Source: JACJWR01 sp964627505
GTDB lineage: Bacteria; Actinomycetota; Actinomycetes; S36-B12; UBA10799
Length of the DNA stretch: 64,000 nucleotides
Assembly: GCA_964627505.1 (NCBI GenBank)
Contig: CAZVKB010000001.1
Span: 1 to 64,000, forward strand
Direction: 5' to 3'
Shown in pieces: positions 43,364 through 52,238 of this stretch. Position 1 is the first letter of the stretch. Each line of letters begins with the position of its first letter. The notes beneath the pieces are model-generated. The model was not told where the DNA came from and ran no database searches. It was given only the letters and a program-made list of their open reading frames with translations. A program made the translations under genes and the position numbers.

Positions 43364-43388
43364 CCCCACCACAGCTATGAGGAGTGCA

Positions 43389-44294
43389 ATGGCGGCCCGA
43401 CTAGTGCTCACCCCGGCCACCATGATTTTGGATCGGCTCACCCCCGACCATCACGACTCGCGGATCCCCGCCACCCCACCGCCGGACTACGCAGCGGGCT
43501 TGGCTTTCCACTCCCGCGGGCATGGTCAACCGATCGTGCTCCTCCATGGTCTGGCTTCCAGCCGAGCTGCATACAACCCGATTTTTGACAGTCTGGCCCG
43601 TCACAATCGGGTGATCGCAGTCGATTTGCCCGGTCACGGCGACTCTGACCCAGTGGACCCTGGCACCCCGCTGACGCCACGCGCGCAGGCTCACGCACTC
43701 GGCGAATTTCTCGATGCACTGGGTATTGAACGCGCACATGTGGTGGGAAATTCGATGGGCGGTTGGGTGGCATTGGAACTAGCTGCCGACGGTCGCGCCC
43801 TTTCGGTCACAGGTTTATGTACAGCAGGCTTGTGGCAGCCGCTTGTGCGCCGCAGTCCACTGATTGAGGCCAACCGGGTGCTGGCCCAGGCCACCGGCGT
43901 GGTCGGAGAGTTGCTGTTGCTGATCCCGCCGGTGCGCGAGATGCTCTTCAGCGCAGCTATGGAGCGCCCCTACCGCATGAGTTTTGGTCTGGCGCGGGCT
44001 GTGGCGTCCGCGCAACGCACTGCGGCGGGCTACGACGACGCCCACGATGGCATGGTGGGAACCCATTTCGAGCGCGGCAGCGCGATCCCGGCGCAGATCC
44101 CAGTCACGCTGGCCTTCGGCGACAATGATGTCTTGCTCCCACCCCATACCAGTCAGATCCGCCACCTCGCCCCAGCCCATGCCACCTGGGTTGTCATGCC
44201 GCGGGTGGGGCACGCCCCGATGTGGGACGATCCGGAAGCCACTGTTGCCCTCATTCGATCCTCTGTGGCCGGCGTCGAGTCCGGGGTCCGTTGA
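43389..44294 (+). CDS. Alpha/beta hydrolase in the carotenoid operon
   Basis: A 301-residue alpha/beta hydrolase. The oxyanion segment is VLLHGLASSRAAYNPIFDS, then DLPGHGDSDP, the nucleophile elbow VGNSMGGWVALEL (GNSMGG), the acid in FGDNDVLLPPHTSQ and the His in PRVGHAPMWDDPE, so the triad is complete. The ATG at 43389 has GAGGAG 4 bases upstream, which decides between three in-frame Met codons. The crtA start follows its stop by 1 base, suggesting a role linked to carotenoid or membrane-lipid chemistry, but the substrate is unknown. Confidence 0.85.
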   Translation: MAARLVLTPATMILDRLTPDHHDSRIPATPPPDYAAGLAFHSRGHGQPIVLLHGLASSRAAYNPIFDSLARHNRVIAVDLPGHGDSDPVDPGTPLTPRAQAHALGEFLDALGIERAHVVGNSMGGWVALELAADGRALSVTGLCTAGLWQPLVRRSPLIEANRVLAQATGVVGELLLLIPPVREMLFSAAMERPYRMSFGLARAVASAQRTAAGYDDAHDGMVGTHFERGSAIPAQIPVTLAFGDNDVLLPPHTSQIRHLAPAHATWVVMPRVGHAPMWDDPEATVALIRSSVAGVESGVR

Positions 44295-44295
44295 C

Positions 44296-45036
44296 GTGAC
44301 GCCAGCGGCGCAACCGAGCAACCCCCACGAGCAGGCGCCAATCATCACCATGCGGATCTGGCAGGTACCGACCTCCCACATCCCGATGGCGCTGGCCAAT
44401 ATGGGATGGGGGCGAGTTGCACTGCGCCGAGCGCACGGCGTGACCTTCGCAAAACTACTCGGCACCGGCTCTGGCCAGACGTTCACTGTGACCGACGCGG
44501 ATGTCCACCACTGGGCGCTATTGAGCGTCAGCCAGTCCACCAGGGCCGCCGCCGCCCTGGGGCGATCCCGCCTGATCAGATCCTGGAACGACATGGCCAG
44601 CGAAACACTCCAGGTGGAATTGCGCACATTGAGCAGCCGCGGGCGCTGGTCCGGCCATGAGCCATTCCCCAGTGGCCGCCCACACCGCTGGGATGGCCCG
44701 GTAGCAGCCATCACCCGGGCGCGCATCAAACCTGCGTCATGGCGAACATTTTGGTCGGCGGTCCCGCCGGTCGCTGCCGACCTCCGGGGGCGCGCAGGAG
44801 TGCTGCTCACATTGGGAATCGGGGAGGCACCCATCGGCTGGCAAGGCACGTTCAGCATCTGGGAACACAACCGCGCTCTCACCGAATTCGCGCAGCGCGG
44901 CGCAGCACATCGGCAGGCTATCGCCGAGACCGCCCGGCAGGACTGGTACGCGGAGGAGTTGTTCGCACGCTTCGCCGTGCTCAAGTGCATCGGGACGTTC
45001 GCTGGAGCGGCGGTGCTACCCGCCGAAGCATCGTGA
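44296..45036 (+). CDS. crtA: CrtA-like spheroidene monooxygenase-family protein
   Basis: A 246-residue member of the CrtA family, which introduces a keto group at C2 of acyclic carotenoid ends. Conserved blocks: IWQVPTSHIPMALANMGWGR, GVTFAKLLGTGSGQTFTVTD, RGRWSGHEPF, ARIKPASWRTFWSAVPPV, LTLGIGEAPIGWQGTFSIWE and WYAEELFARFAVL. The family has a haem-linked monooxygenase activity in purple bacteria. The start is GTG at 44296, 1 base after the hydrolase stop; its own stop overlaps the cruF start (GTGA). It could ketolate the acyclic end of the product, which is inferred. Confidence 0.8.
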   Translation: MTPAAQPSNPHEQAPIITMRIWQVPTSHIPMALANMGWGRVALRRAHGVTFAKLLGTGSGQTFTVTDADVHHWALLSVSQSTRAAAALGRSRLIRSWNDMASETLQVELRTLSSRGRWSGHEPFPSGRPHRWDGPVAAITRARIKPASWRTFWSAVPPVAADLRGRAGVLLTLGIGEAPIGWQGTFSIWEHNRALTEFAQRGAAHRQAIAETARQDWYAEELFARFAVLKCIGTFAGAAVLPAEAS

Positions 45037-45872
45037 CCCAGACTGCTGGCGCCCCCAGCGCTGCGGACGCTGCGCCACCCGCATTCCCGCGGCTGACGTG
45101 GCTGCCGTGGCTGCTTACCATCGCTGCGATCTTGGCCCAAATAGCCTGGCCACTGACTCGTGGGGAAACCCGTGTGCTCACCACCGGCGTCGTGGTTGTG
45201 CTGTTCGCAGCCGCAAGTGTGAGCCACGCATGCGTGTACCGCGGAGTGCGGTGGGCAGCGACCTACACGGTAATCGCGGTGATTTTCGGACTGCTCGTAG
45301 AAGTGGTGGGGGTCCATACAGGGTGGCCGTTCTCGCCGTATTCCTACTCGGACCTGCTCACACCACAAGTGTGGTCGGTGCCCGTAGTGGTACCTCTGGC
45401 TTGGACCATGATGGCCTATCCGGCATTGGTGGTAGCCACCACGTTGGCCACGCATCGCTGGAGCCGCATCGTGGTCGGCGCCTTTGCGCTATCCGCGTGG
45501 GATCTCTTCCTCGACCCGCAAATGGTGGGGGAAGGGTATTGGTCCTGGGAGTCGAATCTCCCCGGCCTACCCGGCGTCGACCACATACCGATCGTCAACT
45601 ACTTCGGCTGGTTTGCGGTCTCCCTGGTGCTGATGGCAGTGCTCACCGCTCTGCCGCCCGCTGCTGTGCACCTCGGCGTGCCCGCGGTGCTCTACGGCTG
45701 GACCTGGCTCGGCGGAATCGTCGCCAATCTCTTCTTTCTGGGCCGACCCGCGGTTGCCTTCTGGGGTGGAGTGGTGATGGGAATCGTGGCCATTCCGTTC
45801 CTGCGTAGAGCAACTGGGATTCTGCGGGAGTCTGATCAGCCCGCCACTCGGCCTAGTCAGATGACCCCATGA
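45033..45872 (+). CDS. cruF: CruF-like carotenoid 1,2-hydratase (carotenoid biosynthesis membrane protein)
   Basis: A 279-residue protein with seven or eight membrane helices. It has the CruF/DUF422 motifs VEVVGVHTGWPFSPYSYSD, VPLAWTMMAYPAL, SAWDLFLDPQMVGEGYWSW and VDHIPIVNYFGWFAVSLVLM. CruF adds water across the C1,2 bond of an acyclic carotenoid end, giving the 1-hydroxyl group found in myxol-type and bacterioruberin-type pigments. The start GTG at 45033 overlaps the crtA stop. The next gene, a glycosyltransferase, starts within its stop codon, matching the cruF-cruG pairing of cyanobacteria. Confidence 0.85.
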   Translation: MTQTAGAPSAADAAPPAFPRLTWLPWLLTIAAILAQIAWPLTRGETRVLTTGVVVVLFAAASVSHACVYRGVRWAATYTVIAVIFGLLVEVVGVHTGWPFSPYSYSDLLTPQVWSVPVVVPLAWTMMAYPALVVATTLATHRWSRIVVGAFALSAWDLFLDPQMVGEGYWSWESNLPGLPGVDHIPIVNYFGWFAVSLVLMAVLTALPPAAVHLGVPAVLYGWTWLGGIVANLFFLGRPAVAFWGGVVMGIVAIPFLRRATGILRESDQPATRPSQMTP

Positions 45873-47020
45873 TGCGCACTCGAGCCCTGTGGACAGCTCT
45901 CGTGGCAACCGGCGGTGTGCTTGCGACCGCGGGCACCATCAATACCCTTCGCAATCTGCGGGTGCTGCGCTCGCCGCCGCCGCAACCGCACGCCACCACC
46001 GATTGGGCTACAGTCTCGGTGCTCCTGCCGCTGCGAAACGAAGCCCATCGCGTGGAGCCATGTTTGGCGGCGCTGACCCATCAGAATGCAGACGAACTGA
46101 TCGTGCTCGATGACAACTCCGACGATGACACCGTTGCGGTGGTTGAACGTGTGTTGGGAAGCGATCCGCGCCTGCGACTGGTGGCGGGCGCAGGCGAACC
46201 ACCACCCGGCTGGCTAGGCAAGCCGTGGGCCTGTCAACGACTTGCCGATCTCGCCACAGGCGATTTATTGGTGTTCCTCGATGCCGATGTGACGCTGGCG
46301 CCCGGAGCCATCGCCCGATTGCGGACGCTGATGGTGGAGTCCGGGTTGGATCTGGTGTGTCCCTATCCGCAGCAGGTCACAACTGGCTGGCTGGGCCGAC
46401 TCGTCCAACCGTTGCTGCAGTGGTCGTGGCTGACGACCTTGCCCTTGGATATCGCCGAACGCAGCAGCCGGCCGAGCACCGCAGTCGGCAATGGTCAACT
46501 GCTGGTGGTGTGGGCGCACAGTTATGCCCATGCCGGCGGTCACCAGGCCGTCCGGACCGACGTGTTGGAAGATGTTGCACTCGTGCGTGCGATGAAAGTG
46601 GTGGGGGGCCGCGCCGGCATGGCCGATGGAACAGATGTGGCCACCTGCGACATGTACGACAGTGACGCTGCCCTGATCGCCGGCTATACCAAAAGTTTGT
46701 GGGCGGCTTTCGGCTCCCCCCTCGGGGCGATCGGCGTCACCGCCGGTTTGGCGCTGGCTTACCTCGCACCGGCGGTCGCACTGGCGATTGGCCCGAACCG
46801 GGTCACTCGTCTGCTCGGGCTGTGGGGGTATGGCGCCGCGGTCATCGGACGCACTCTGGTGGCTCGGCGCATGCGCCAACACGTGTGGCCAGATGTGCTT
46901 ACCCATCCGGCCAGCATCTCCGCGTTTGTCGGCTTGGTGGCTGAGTCGTGGCGCCGCAAGAGCGCGGGCACCTTGACCTGGAGTGGCCGATCGGTCATCG
47001 CGGATCCGCGGCATGAGTGA
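45869..47020 (+). CDS. Family 2 glycosyltransferase, probable carotenoid glycosyltransferase
   Basis: A 383-residue GT-A enzyme with one N-terminal and about three C-terminal membrane helices. The nucleotide-sugar motif is VSVLLPLRNEAHRVEPCL, with ELIVLDDNSDDDT, VFLDADVTLAPGA (DxD-type) and a QXXRW-like region replaced by acceptor motifs AVGNGQLLVV and TDVLEDVALVRAMK. Relatives in carotenoid clusters (CruG, CrtQ types) glycosylate hydroxylated carotenoids. Coupling to cruF by ATGA overlap supports that role. Sugar donor and exact acceptor are not known. Confidence 0.75.
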   Translation: MMRTRALWTALVATGGVLATAGTINTLRNLRVLRSPPPQPHATTDWATVSVLLPLRNEAHRVEPCLAALTHQNADELIVLDDNSDDDTVAVVERVLGSDPRLRLVAGAGEPPPGWLGKPWACQRLADLATGDLLVFLDADVTLAPGAIARLRTLMVESGLDLVCPYPQQVTTGWLGRLVQPLLQWSWLTTLPLDIAERSSRPSTAVGNGQLLVVWAHSYAHAGGHQAVRTDVLEDVALVRAMKVVGGRAGMADGTDVATCDMYDSDAALIAGYTKSLWAAFGSPLGAIGVTAGLALAYLAPAVALAIGPNRVTRLLGLWGYGAAVIGRTLVARRMRQHVWPDVLTHPASISAFVGLVAESWRRKSAGTLTWSGRSVIADPRHE

Positions 47021-47054
47021 GAGGACCTTTGCGGGAGACAGCAGATCACGCGGA

Positions 47055-47813
47055 TCAGAGGACCGCGCAGTCTGATTGTGGTCGGGGGGCCGCCCGATAT
47101 CGCACGGGTCTGCCGGTCACTGCCGACCAGAGTCGGGTGCCATATTCAAAGTGCCACCATTCTCGCGCCAATCCCACAAAACCCGCCGACACCATCACAG
47201 CGCGCAGGAACCGCCGCAGGTCACGTGCCTGCAGGTCGCGGGCATCCGTTGCGCCTTCCAGACTTGCGGCGAAGGCGCGGGGTGTGAATTCGTCGAAACT
47301 CGTACCCAGCCCAAGAGGGGTGTCGCGCCAGGCCAGGGTGAGATCCACGGTGCCACCGGTGTGATGCGGTGCTGGGCGATTGGGATCGACACTGGCCGGA
47401 GCGACAAATCCCGGGGGTAGCCCCGGGGCTGCGTAGGCGCGCTGGTGCAGGTACTCCTGCAGCGTGGGATCTCGCCAACCGTCGACCACCACGAGTGACC
47501 ATCCGGGGGGCAGGCGGGCCCCTGCCGCTGCGAGTTTGCGCGCCACTGATGTGCGCACCCAGACCGGGCGGATGCTGGCTGGAAATCCGTGCGCGGCGTA
47601 GACGTCGACACCCCGGACCTCGGGGCTGCCGGTTTGAAGCATGATCAATGGATCGAACTCGGGCTCCGTGGACGGAGCGAGTGGCAGCGCTGGCGTACCT
47701 GGCAACTCCGGGTCCAGGAGCACCGGCACCGGGGTTGCCGCCGGCGCCGGCTCGGGTACTAGCCCCCAGGGGTCTGCGGTCACCCAATTGAACTCACCCA
47801 TGGGTGTCATCAT
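47055..47813 (-). CDS. D-Ala-D-Ala dipeptidase (VanX/DdpX-like, M15D)
   Basis: A 252-residue zinc metallopeptidase of the M15D family. The zinc and catalytic motifs are SLVVVDGWRD, HHTGGTVDLTLAWRD (SxHxxGxAxD type) and REWWHFEYG (ExxWH). Members hydrolyse D-Ala-D-Ala, either for wall-dipeptide recycling or in vancomycin resistance. No vanA or vanH neighbours are present, so recycling is more likely. The N-terminal 60 residues are Pro-rich with no clear signal peptide. Three Met codons lie near the start (47813, 47810, 47801). It is divergent from the crtD-like gene. Confidence 0.85.
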   Translation of the reverse strand: MMTPMGEFNWVTADPWGLVPEPAPAATPVPVLLDPELPGTPALPLAPSTEPEFDPLIMLQTGSPEVRGVDVYAAHGFPASIRPVWVRTSVARKLAAAGARLPPGWSLVVVDGWRDPTLQEYLHQRAYAAPGLPPGFVAPASVDPNRPAPHHTGGTVDLTLAWRDTPLGLGTSFDEFTPRAFAASLEGATDARDLQARDLRRFLRAVMVSAGFVGLAREWWHFEYGTRLWSAVTGRPVRYRAAPRPQSDCAVL

Positions 47814-47845
47814 GGCTCACACCAGGCTCTGGCACGCTGAGACCC

Positions 47846-49339
47846 GTGGCGAAAGTGGTGGTAGTTGGCGCAGGGATGGGCGGGATGGCCGCCGCAGCTC
47901 GACTTTCGGTGAAAGGCCACGCGGTGACCGTGGTGGAGCAGGCCAGCACCTACGGCGGCAAATTGGGGCATTACCAGCGCGATGGTTTCAGTTTCGACAC
48001 TGGTCCCAGTCTGCTGACCCTACCGGCGGTGTATCGCGACTTGTTTCACAAAACCGGGAAAGCTGCACTCGATGACGTCGTGGAGATCGTGCCTTTGGAA
48101 CCGGCGTTTGCCTACACCTGGGCTGACGGTACGCGGGCGCTCCTTCCCGGCAGTGGCTCCGGCCGGGTGGCCAGTGCCCTCGGCGAGGTGTTGGGCGGGT
48201 CAGCCGCAGACGATTGGCGCACGCTGATGCAGTATGCGAGCCGGATGTGGCGGATCACCCGGCGCCCAGTGCTGGAATCACCGCTCGCAGGTCCCCGCGA
48301 TCTGTTGTCGTTGGCCCGCAGTTGGCAGGACATCCGAACGGTGGCGCCATGGCGATCGCTGCGTTCCGTGGGGACCTCCACCCTGCACGATCCGCGATTG
48401 GTGACGCTGCTAGATCGTTACGCCACCTATACCGGATCGGACCCGCGACGGGCACCCGCCGCGCTGGTGACTGTGCCCTATGTGGAGCAAACCTTTGGCG
48501 CCTGGCACATCAGCGGCGGGATTCGACGGCTGGCGGACGTGCTCTTCGAACGCTGCGTGGAACGCGGGATTGACATCGAGCTGGGGCAAGGAGCCACTCG
48601 CATCATCACGGTGGACGGAGTTGTCACAGGAGTCACAACCGCAGCCGGGAGAACCATTGACGCTGACATCGTCGTGGCCAATGCTGATGCCGACACTGTG
48701 TATTCGCAGCTGCTTGATGACCCGGGCGCCCGGGCTCCTCTGCGGGCAATCCGGCGCGCCACCCCCTCCTTCAGCGGCTTCGTACTGCTGTTGGCGGTGT
48801 CCGGCACTACCGAAGGCGTGCAGCACCACAACGTCTGGTTCCCGGCCGATTACGACGACGAATTCGACTCCATCTTCGACCCCAAGAACGCCCGAGTGGC
48901 CGCTGATCCCACGATTTATGCGTGTGTACCGCAGGATCCGCTTATGCACCCGCCCGGGGCTGAGGCCTGGTTCGTGTTGGTGAATGCACCGCGCCACGGC
49001 CATCACCCCGATGAGGTGGATTGGTTGGCCCCAGGGGTGGCGGACTCCTACGCCGATCATGTGCTCGACGTGCTGGCAAGCCGGGGAGTAGATCTGCGCG
49101 CGCGCCTGCTGTGGCGGGAATTGCGCACCCCTGCCGATCTCGCAGCGGCCACCGGTGCCCCCGGTGGAGCCATCTACGGCACGTCCTCCAACGGTGCCCG
49201 AGCGGCATTTCTACGTGCGTCGAACGCATCCCCCGTGACCGGGTTGTTTCTCGTTGGCGGCTCCGCGCACCCGGGCGGCGGTCTGCCACTCGTGGGGATG
49301 TCAGCTGAGATTGTGGCCAACTTAATCGGTCGGGCTTAA
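47846..49339 (+). CDS. CrtI/CrtD-family carotenoid desaturase (probable 3,4-desaturase)
   Basis: A 497-residue FAD-dependent phytoene-desaturase-family enzyme. The N-terminal dinucleotide fold is VVVVGAGMGGMAAAARLSVK with GGKLGHYQRDGFSFDTGPSL. The C-terminal FAD motif is LFLVGGSAHPGGGLPLVGMS, the form common to CrtD, CrtI and CrtN. A second family member at 52235 is paired with crtE and is the better CrtI, so this one is probably a CrtD-like C3,4 desaturase acting with CruF. Function is inferred from context. The start is GTG 47846 without a Shine-Dalgarno sequence. Confidence 0.8.
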   Translation: MAKVVVVGAGMGGMAAAARLSVKGHAVTVVEQASTYGGKLGHYQRDGFSFDTGPSLLTLPAVYRDLFHKTGKAALDDVVEIVPLEPAFAYTWADGTRALLPGSGSGRVASALGEVLGGSAADDWRTLMQYASRMWRITRRPVLESPLAGPRDLLSLARSWQDIRTVAPWRSLRSVGTSTLHDPRLVTLLDRYATYTGSDPRRAPAALVTVPYVEQTFGAWHISGGIRRLADVLFERCVERGIDIELGQGATRIITVDGVVTGVTTAAGRTIDADIVVANADADTVYSQLLDDPGARAPLRAIRRATPSFSGFVLLLAVSGTTEGVQHHNVWFPADYDDEFDSIFDPKNARVAADPTIYACVPQDPLMHPPGAEAWFVLVNAPRHGHHPDEVDWLAPGVADSYADHVLDVLASRGVDLRARLLWRELRTPADLAAATGAPGGAIYGTSSNGARAAFLRASNASPVTGLFLVGGSAHPGGGLPLVGMSAEIVANLIGRA

Positions 49340-49430
49340 CCGGCAGAGTCGACCGAGGTGGCCCGAATGCATGTCGCTGATCACCGCCCGGTCCCTCCCG
49401 AAACCGACATTGTCACTGTGCAGTGGAGGT

Positions 49431-50129
49431 TCACAGTTCCGGAATGTCCAGCATGCGACGTCGCACCATCAGGACCACTTGGGTGATTCCCACCAGCGCC
49501 AACACCAGCGAGGTGGCAGCACCGAGGCTGGCCAATTGCACCGCCCACGGAAGGTGGATGCCTGCGGCGACGAGAAAAAGTCCGGTGACCAGCACTCGGC
49601 TCGGCCGCTCCCACACGCTCACCACGCCGATTTCGCTCATGCCGGCCGCACCTGCCCGCGCCCGCACGTACTCCTGCAAGAAAGTCAACACCCCCGCACC
49701 CACTGCCATCCAGGTGGGAGCGCCAACGACTACCAGCGCAATCAAGTAGCACACATCTGCCACCCGATCAGCCATCGAATCCAACACGTAGCCCCATCGG
49801 GACGACTTGCCGGTCATCACCGCGACTGCACCGTCAAGATTGTCGAGCACCCCGGACAACAGCACCAAGACGCCTGCAAGCAACACCCAATGCCCGCCAC
49901 CGACAGCAGCGGCGACCACGATCAGCGACACCACCGCGCCCACCCCAGTCACGGCGTTGGGCGCAGCACCGATCGCGACAAACGGCCTGGCCAAGACATA
50001 CACGACACCCAGCCAGAACGACACCAAACGGTTGTCGTTCGGGTCCATGTCCCCGTGGAGTGCCGACCAACGTCGAAGGTACTCCACCTTGGTCATCGCA
50101 GGCTGCTTGCGGCTCATCCGGTCGGCCAT
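49431..50129 (-). CDS. CDP-alcohol phosphatidyltransferase-family protein
   Basis: A 232-residue membrane enzyme with about six helices. The family motif D-x2-D-G-x2-A...G-x3-D-x3-D is seen as DNLDGAVAVMTGKSSRWGYV followed by LDSMADRVAD. In place of the usual AR after DG it has AV, a modest deviation. Substrate could be inositol phosphate or another alcohol; the motif alone does not say. It is convergent with the crtD-like gene and lies 24 bases upstream of the metF stop on the other side. Confidence 0.82.
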   Translation of the reverse strand: MADRMSRKQPAMTKVEYLRRWSALHGDMDPNDNRLVSFWLGVVYVLARPFVAIGAAPNAVTGVGAVVSLIVVAAAVGGGHWVLLAGVLVLLSGVLDNLDGAVAVMTGKSSRWGYVLDSMADRVADVCYLIALVVVGAPTWMAVGAGVLTFLQEYVRARAGAAGMSEIGVVSVWERPSRVLVTGLFLVAAGIHLPWAVQLASLGAATSLVLALVGITQVVLMVRRRMLDIPEL

Positions 50130-50153
50130 CGGGACATCGTGCGACCTAAGGGT

Positions 50154-51035
50154 TCAATCCGAATTCAACCCGAGTGCCGTAAACACTCGAATTGTCGCCG
50201 TTGAACGGTTGAGAGTGTAGAAGTGCAGGCCCGGTGCACCGCCCGCGAGCAACTCTTCGCACATGTCAGTGGCGACTGCCACCCCCAGGTCGATCACTTG
50301 CTGCGGGTCATCAGCTACGGCATGAAACCGCTCGGCGAGGTCCGTGGGGAATGCTGCTCCGCTGAGCGCAGCGAATCGTTCCATCTGCCCGACGTTGGTG
50401 ACCGGCATGATGCCGGGGATGATGGGAATTGTGACACCGGCGGAGCGTGCCCGCGCAACCAAACTGAAGTAGTCCTCGGAATTGAAGAAAAACTGGGTGA
50501 CGGCGAAATCAGCCCCGGCGTCCTGTTTCGCCCGCAACACGGCCGCGTCCATCGACAAGTCAGGGGCTTCGGGGTGACCCTCGGGAAATGCCGCGACCCC
50601 GACCGTGAAATCCCCCTGCGACTTCACCAGGGCAACCAACTCGTCGGCGTGTTCGAGACCTCCCGGGTGGGAGATCCAGGGACTCCCGACTCCCTCCGGC
50701 GGGTCGCCCCGCAGCGCCAACACATGATGCACGCCAGCATCGATGTAGTCGCCGACAATCTCGATCAACTCATCCTGCGATGCACCCACGCATGTGAGAT
50801 GCGCCACGGGCAGCAGGTCGGTTTCGGCGGCAATCCGCCCAGTGAGCCGCACGGTACGGTCTCGGGTGCTGCCGCCAGCACCATAGGTCACGGAGACAAA
50901 ACTGGGCCGCAGCGGTTCCAGCGCACGGATGGTTTCCCACAATACTTGCTCGCCCGTGTCGGTTTTAGGGGGAAAGAACTCGAAGGAATAGGAGCGTCCG
51001 CCCGAGCGCACGAGATCCGCGATGGAAACAGCCAT
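50154..51035 (-). CDS. metF: 5,10-methylenetetrahydrofolate reductase
   Basis: A 293-residue FAD enzyme making 5-methyl-THF for methionine synthesis. Signatures are SYSFEFFPPKTDTGEQ with the catalytic Glu, SVTYGAGGSTRD, HLTCVGASQDEL, VLALRGDPPEG, FAVTQFFFNSEDYF and GLHFYTLNRS. The ATG at 51035 gives the family N-terminus. A TATTGT hexamer lies 7 bases upstream with no Shine-Dalgarno sequence. It is divergent from the prenyl synthase gene, the same metF-idsA arrangement as in mycobacteria. Confidence 0.96.
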   Translation of the reverse strand: MAVSIADLVRSGGRSYSFEFFPPKTDTGEQVLWETIRALEPLRPSFVSVTYGAGGSTRDRTVRLTGRIAAETDLLPVAHLTCVGASQDELIEIVGDYIDAGVHHVLALRGDPPEGVGSPWISHPGGLEHADELVALVKSQGDFTVGVAAFPEGHPEAPDLSMDAAVLRAKQDAGADFAVTQFFFNSEDYFSLVARARSAGVTIPIIPGIMPVTNVGQMERFAALSGAAFPTDLAERFHAVADDPQQVIDLGVAVATDMCEELLAGGAPGLHFYTLNRSTATIRVFTALGLNSD

Positions 51036-51042
51036 GCGGGCA

Positions 51043-51158
51043 ACAATAGGACAGCGGAAGTAAACAACGAGACTCGCAGCGCCGACCGCAGAGCAGCCAA
51101 CCGGAGGATCGGTTTCCTGCGATGCCCACGGGCGTGACCGGCAGGTGGCACGTAGGCT
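51043..51158. promoter_or_regulatory. Divergent metF/crtE promoters
   Basis: On the minus strand TATTGT (51048-51043) ends 7 bases before the metF ATG. On the plus strand TAGGCT (51153-51158) ends 6 bases before the crtE ATG. Neither gene has a Shine-Dalgarno sequence. The -35 elements are unclear. Confidence 0.4.
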
Positions 51159-51164
51159 AAGCCC

Positions 51165-52238
51165 ATGTCGTCGATGCGTTCGCCCCTCGACGTGGAAGAT
51201 GTCCGGCGTCGAGTCAATGATCAACTTGGCGCCTTCCTGGACTTCCAAGTAGCAGCCTTGGAGCGCATTTCCGGCGACCTCGGCCCCCTGTCGCATGCTG
51301 CTGGGGACCTCTTGGCTGGGGGCAAGCGGCTGCGCCCGGCATTCTGTTACTGGGGTTGGCGGGGAGCCGGGGGCGACGACAGCGAGGCGGCCATCCGAGC
51401 TGCCACTTCGCTGGAACTCTTGCAGGGTTGTGCGCTGGTCCACGACGATGTGATGGACGGCTCAGACACGAGGCGCGGATTACCTGCGGCACATCGACGC
51501 TTTGAAGCGCTGCACTCTGAACAGGATTGGCGTGGTTCTGCTCCGGCTTTTGGGGTGGGAGCAGCAATTCTGCTAGGTGACCTGTGCCTGTCGTGGGCAG
51601 ACGAGATGCTGCTCACTTCCGGCTTGCCACCGGACCGGTTACAGGCCGGCAAAGCCGTGTTTGATGAGATGCGCTCAGAGTTGATGGCCGGTCAGTATCT
51701 CGACTTGCTGGAACAAGCGCGGGGTGGCGGATCGGTGGAGCGTGCGTTGACCGTCGTGCAGTACAAGTCAGCGAAGTACACGGTGGAACGCCCGCTGGAA
51801 TTGGGTGGTGTGCTCGCCGACGCTGAGGAGCCGCTGCTGGCCGCGTACCGGGACTATGGATTGCGCCTGGGTGAAGCGTTCCAATTGCGAGACGATGTGT
51901 TGGGGGTGTTTGGCGATCCAGAGATCACCGGGAAACCCGCTGGCGACGATTTACGGGAAGGCAAGCGCACTGTCTTGGTCGCACAGGCGCTGGCGGGGGC
52001 GACGCCATCGCAAGCCCACGAACTTGAGTCCCATCTCGGCGACCTTGAACTCGACAGCCAAGGTGTCGCCAGACTACGCGAAATCATCATCGACACCGGT
52101 GCTCTGGCAAGCGTGGAGCGACTCATCACCGAACTGGCTGACGCAGCGGAGTCGGCACTCGCCGCGGTTTCCTTGCAGGAGCCCGCGGGAACTGTGCTTC
52201 AGGATCTCATCATCGTGGCAACCGCCCGAAAGGGGTGA
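51165..52238 (+). CDS. crtE: Geranylgeranyl diphosphate synthase-type prenyltransferase
   Basis: A 357-residue trans-isoprenyl diphosphate synthase. The first Asp-rich motif is LVHDDVMDGSDTRRG (D94, D95, D98), the second is FQLRDDVLGVFGDPEITGKP, with GKRLRPAFCYWGW and DLREGKRTVL. It should make the C20 precursor for phytoene; family and context agree, but chain length is not proven. The position matches mycobacterial idsA2 next to metF. The crtI start overlaps its stop (GTGA), so the two are an operon. Confidence 0.92.
   Translation: MSSMRSPLDVEDVRRRVNDQLGAFLDFQVAALERISGDLGPLSHAAGDLLAGGKRLRPAFCYWGWRGAGGDDSEAAIRAATSLELLQGCALVHDDVMDGSDTRRGLPAAHRRFEALHSEQDWRGSAPAFGVGAAILLGDLCLSWADEMLLTSGLPPDRLQAGKAVFDEMRSELMAGQYLDLLEQARGGGSVERALTVVQYKSAKYTVERPLELGGVLADAEEPLLAAYRDYGLRLGEAFQLRDDVLGVFGDPEITGKPAGDDLREGKRTVLVAQALAGATPSQAHELESHLGDLELDSQGVARLREIIIDTGALASVERLITELADAAESALAAVSLQEPAGTVLQDLIIVATARKG

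Noticed and set aside
43815..45455. Long open frame of 546 codons on the minus strand
   Set aside because: It lies antisense to the hydrolase, crtA and cruF, is Arg/His/Cys-rich with no domain, and reflects high GC on the coding strand.
47055..47813. Vancomycin-resistance function for the VanX-like dipeptidase
   Set aside because: No vanH, vanA or vanRS neighbours are present and MurF is normal; dipeptide recycling is the simpler reading.
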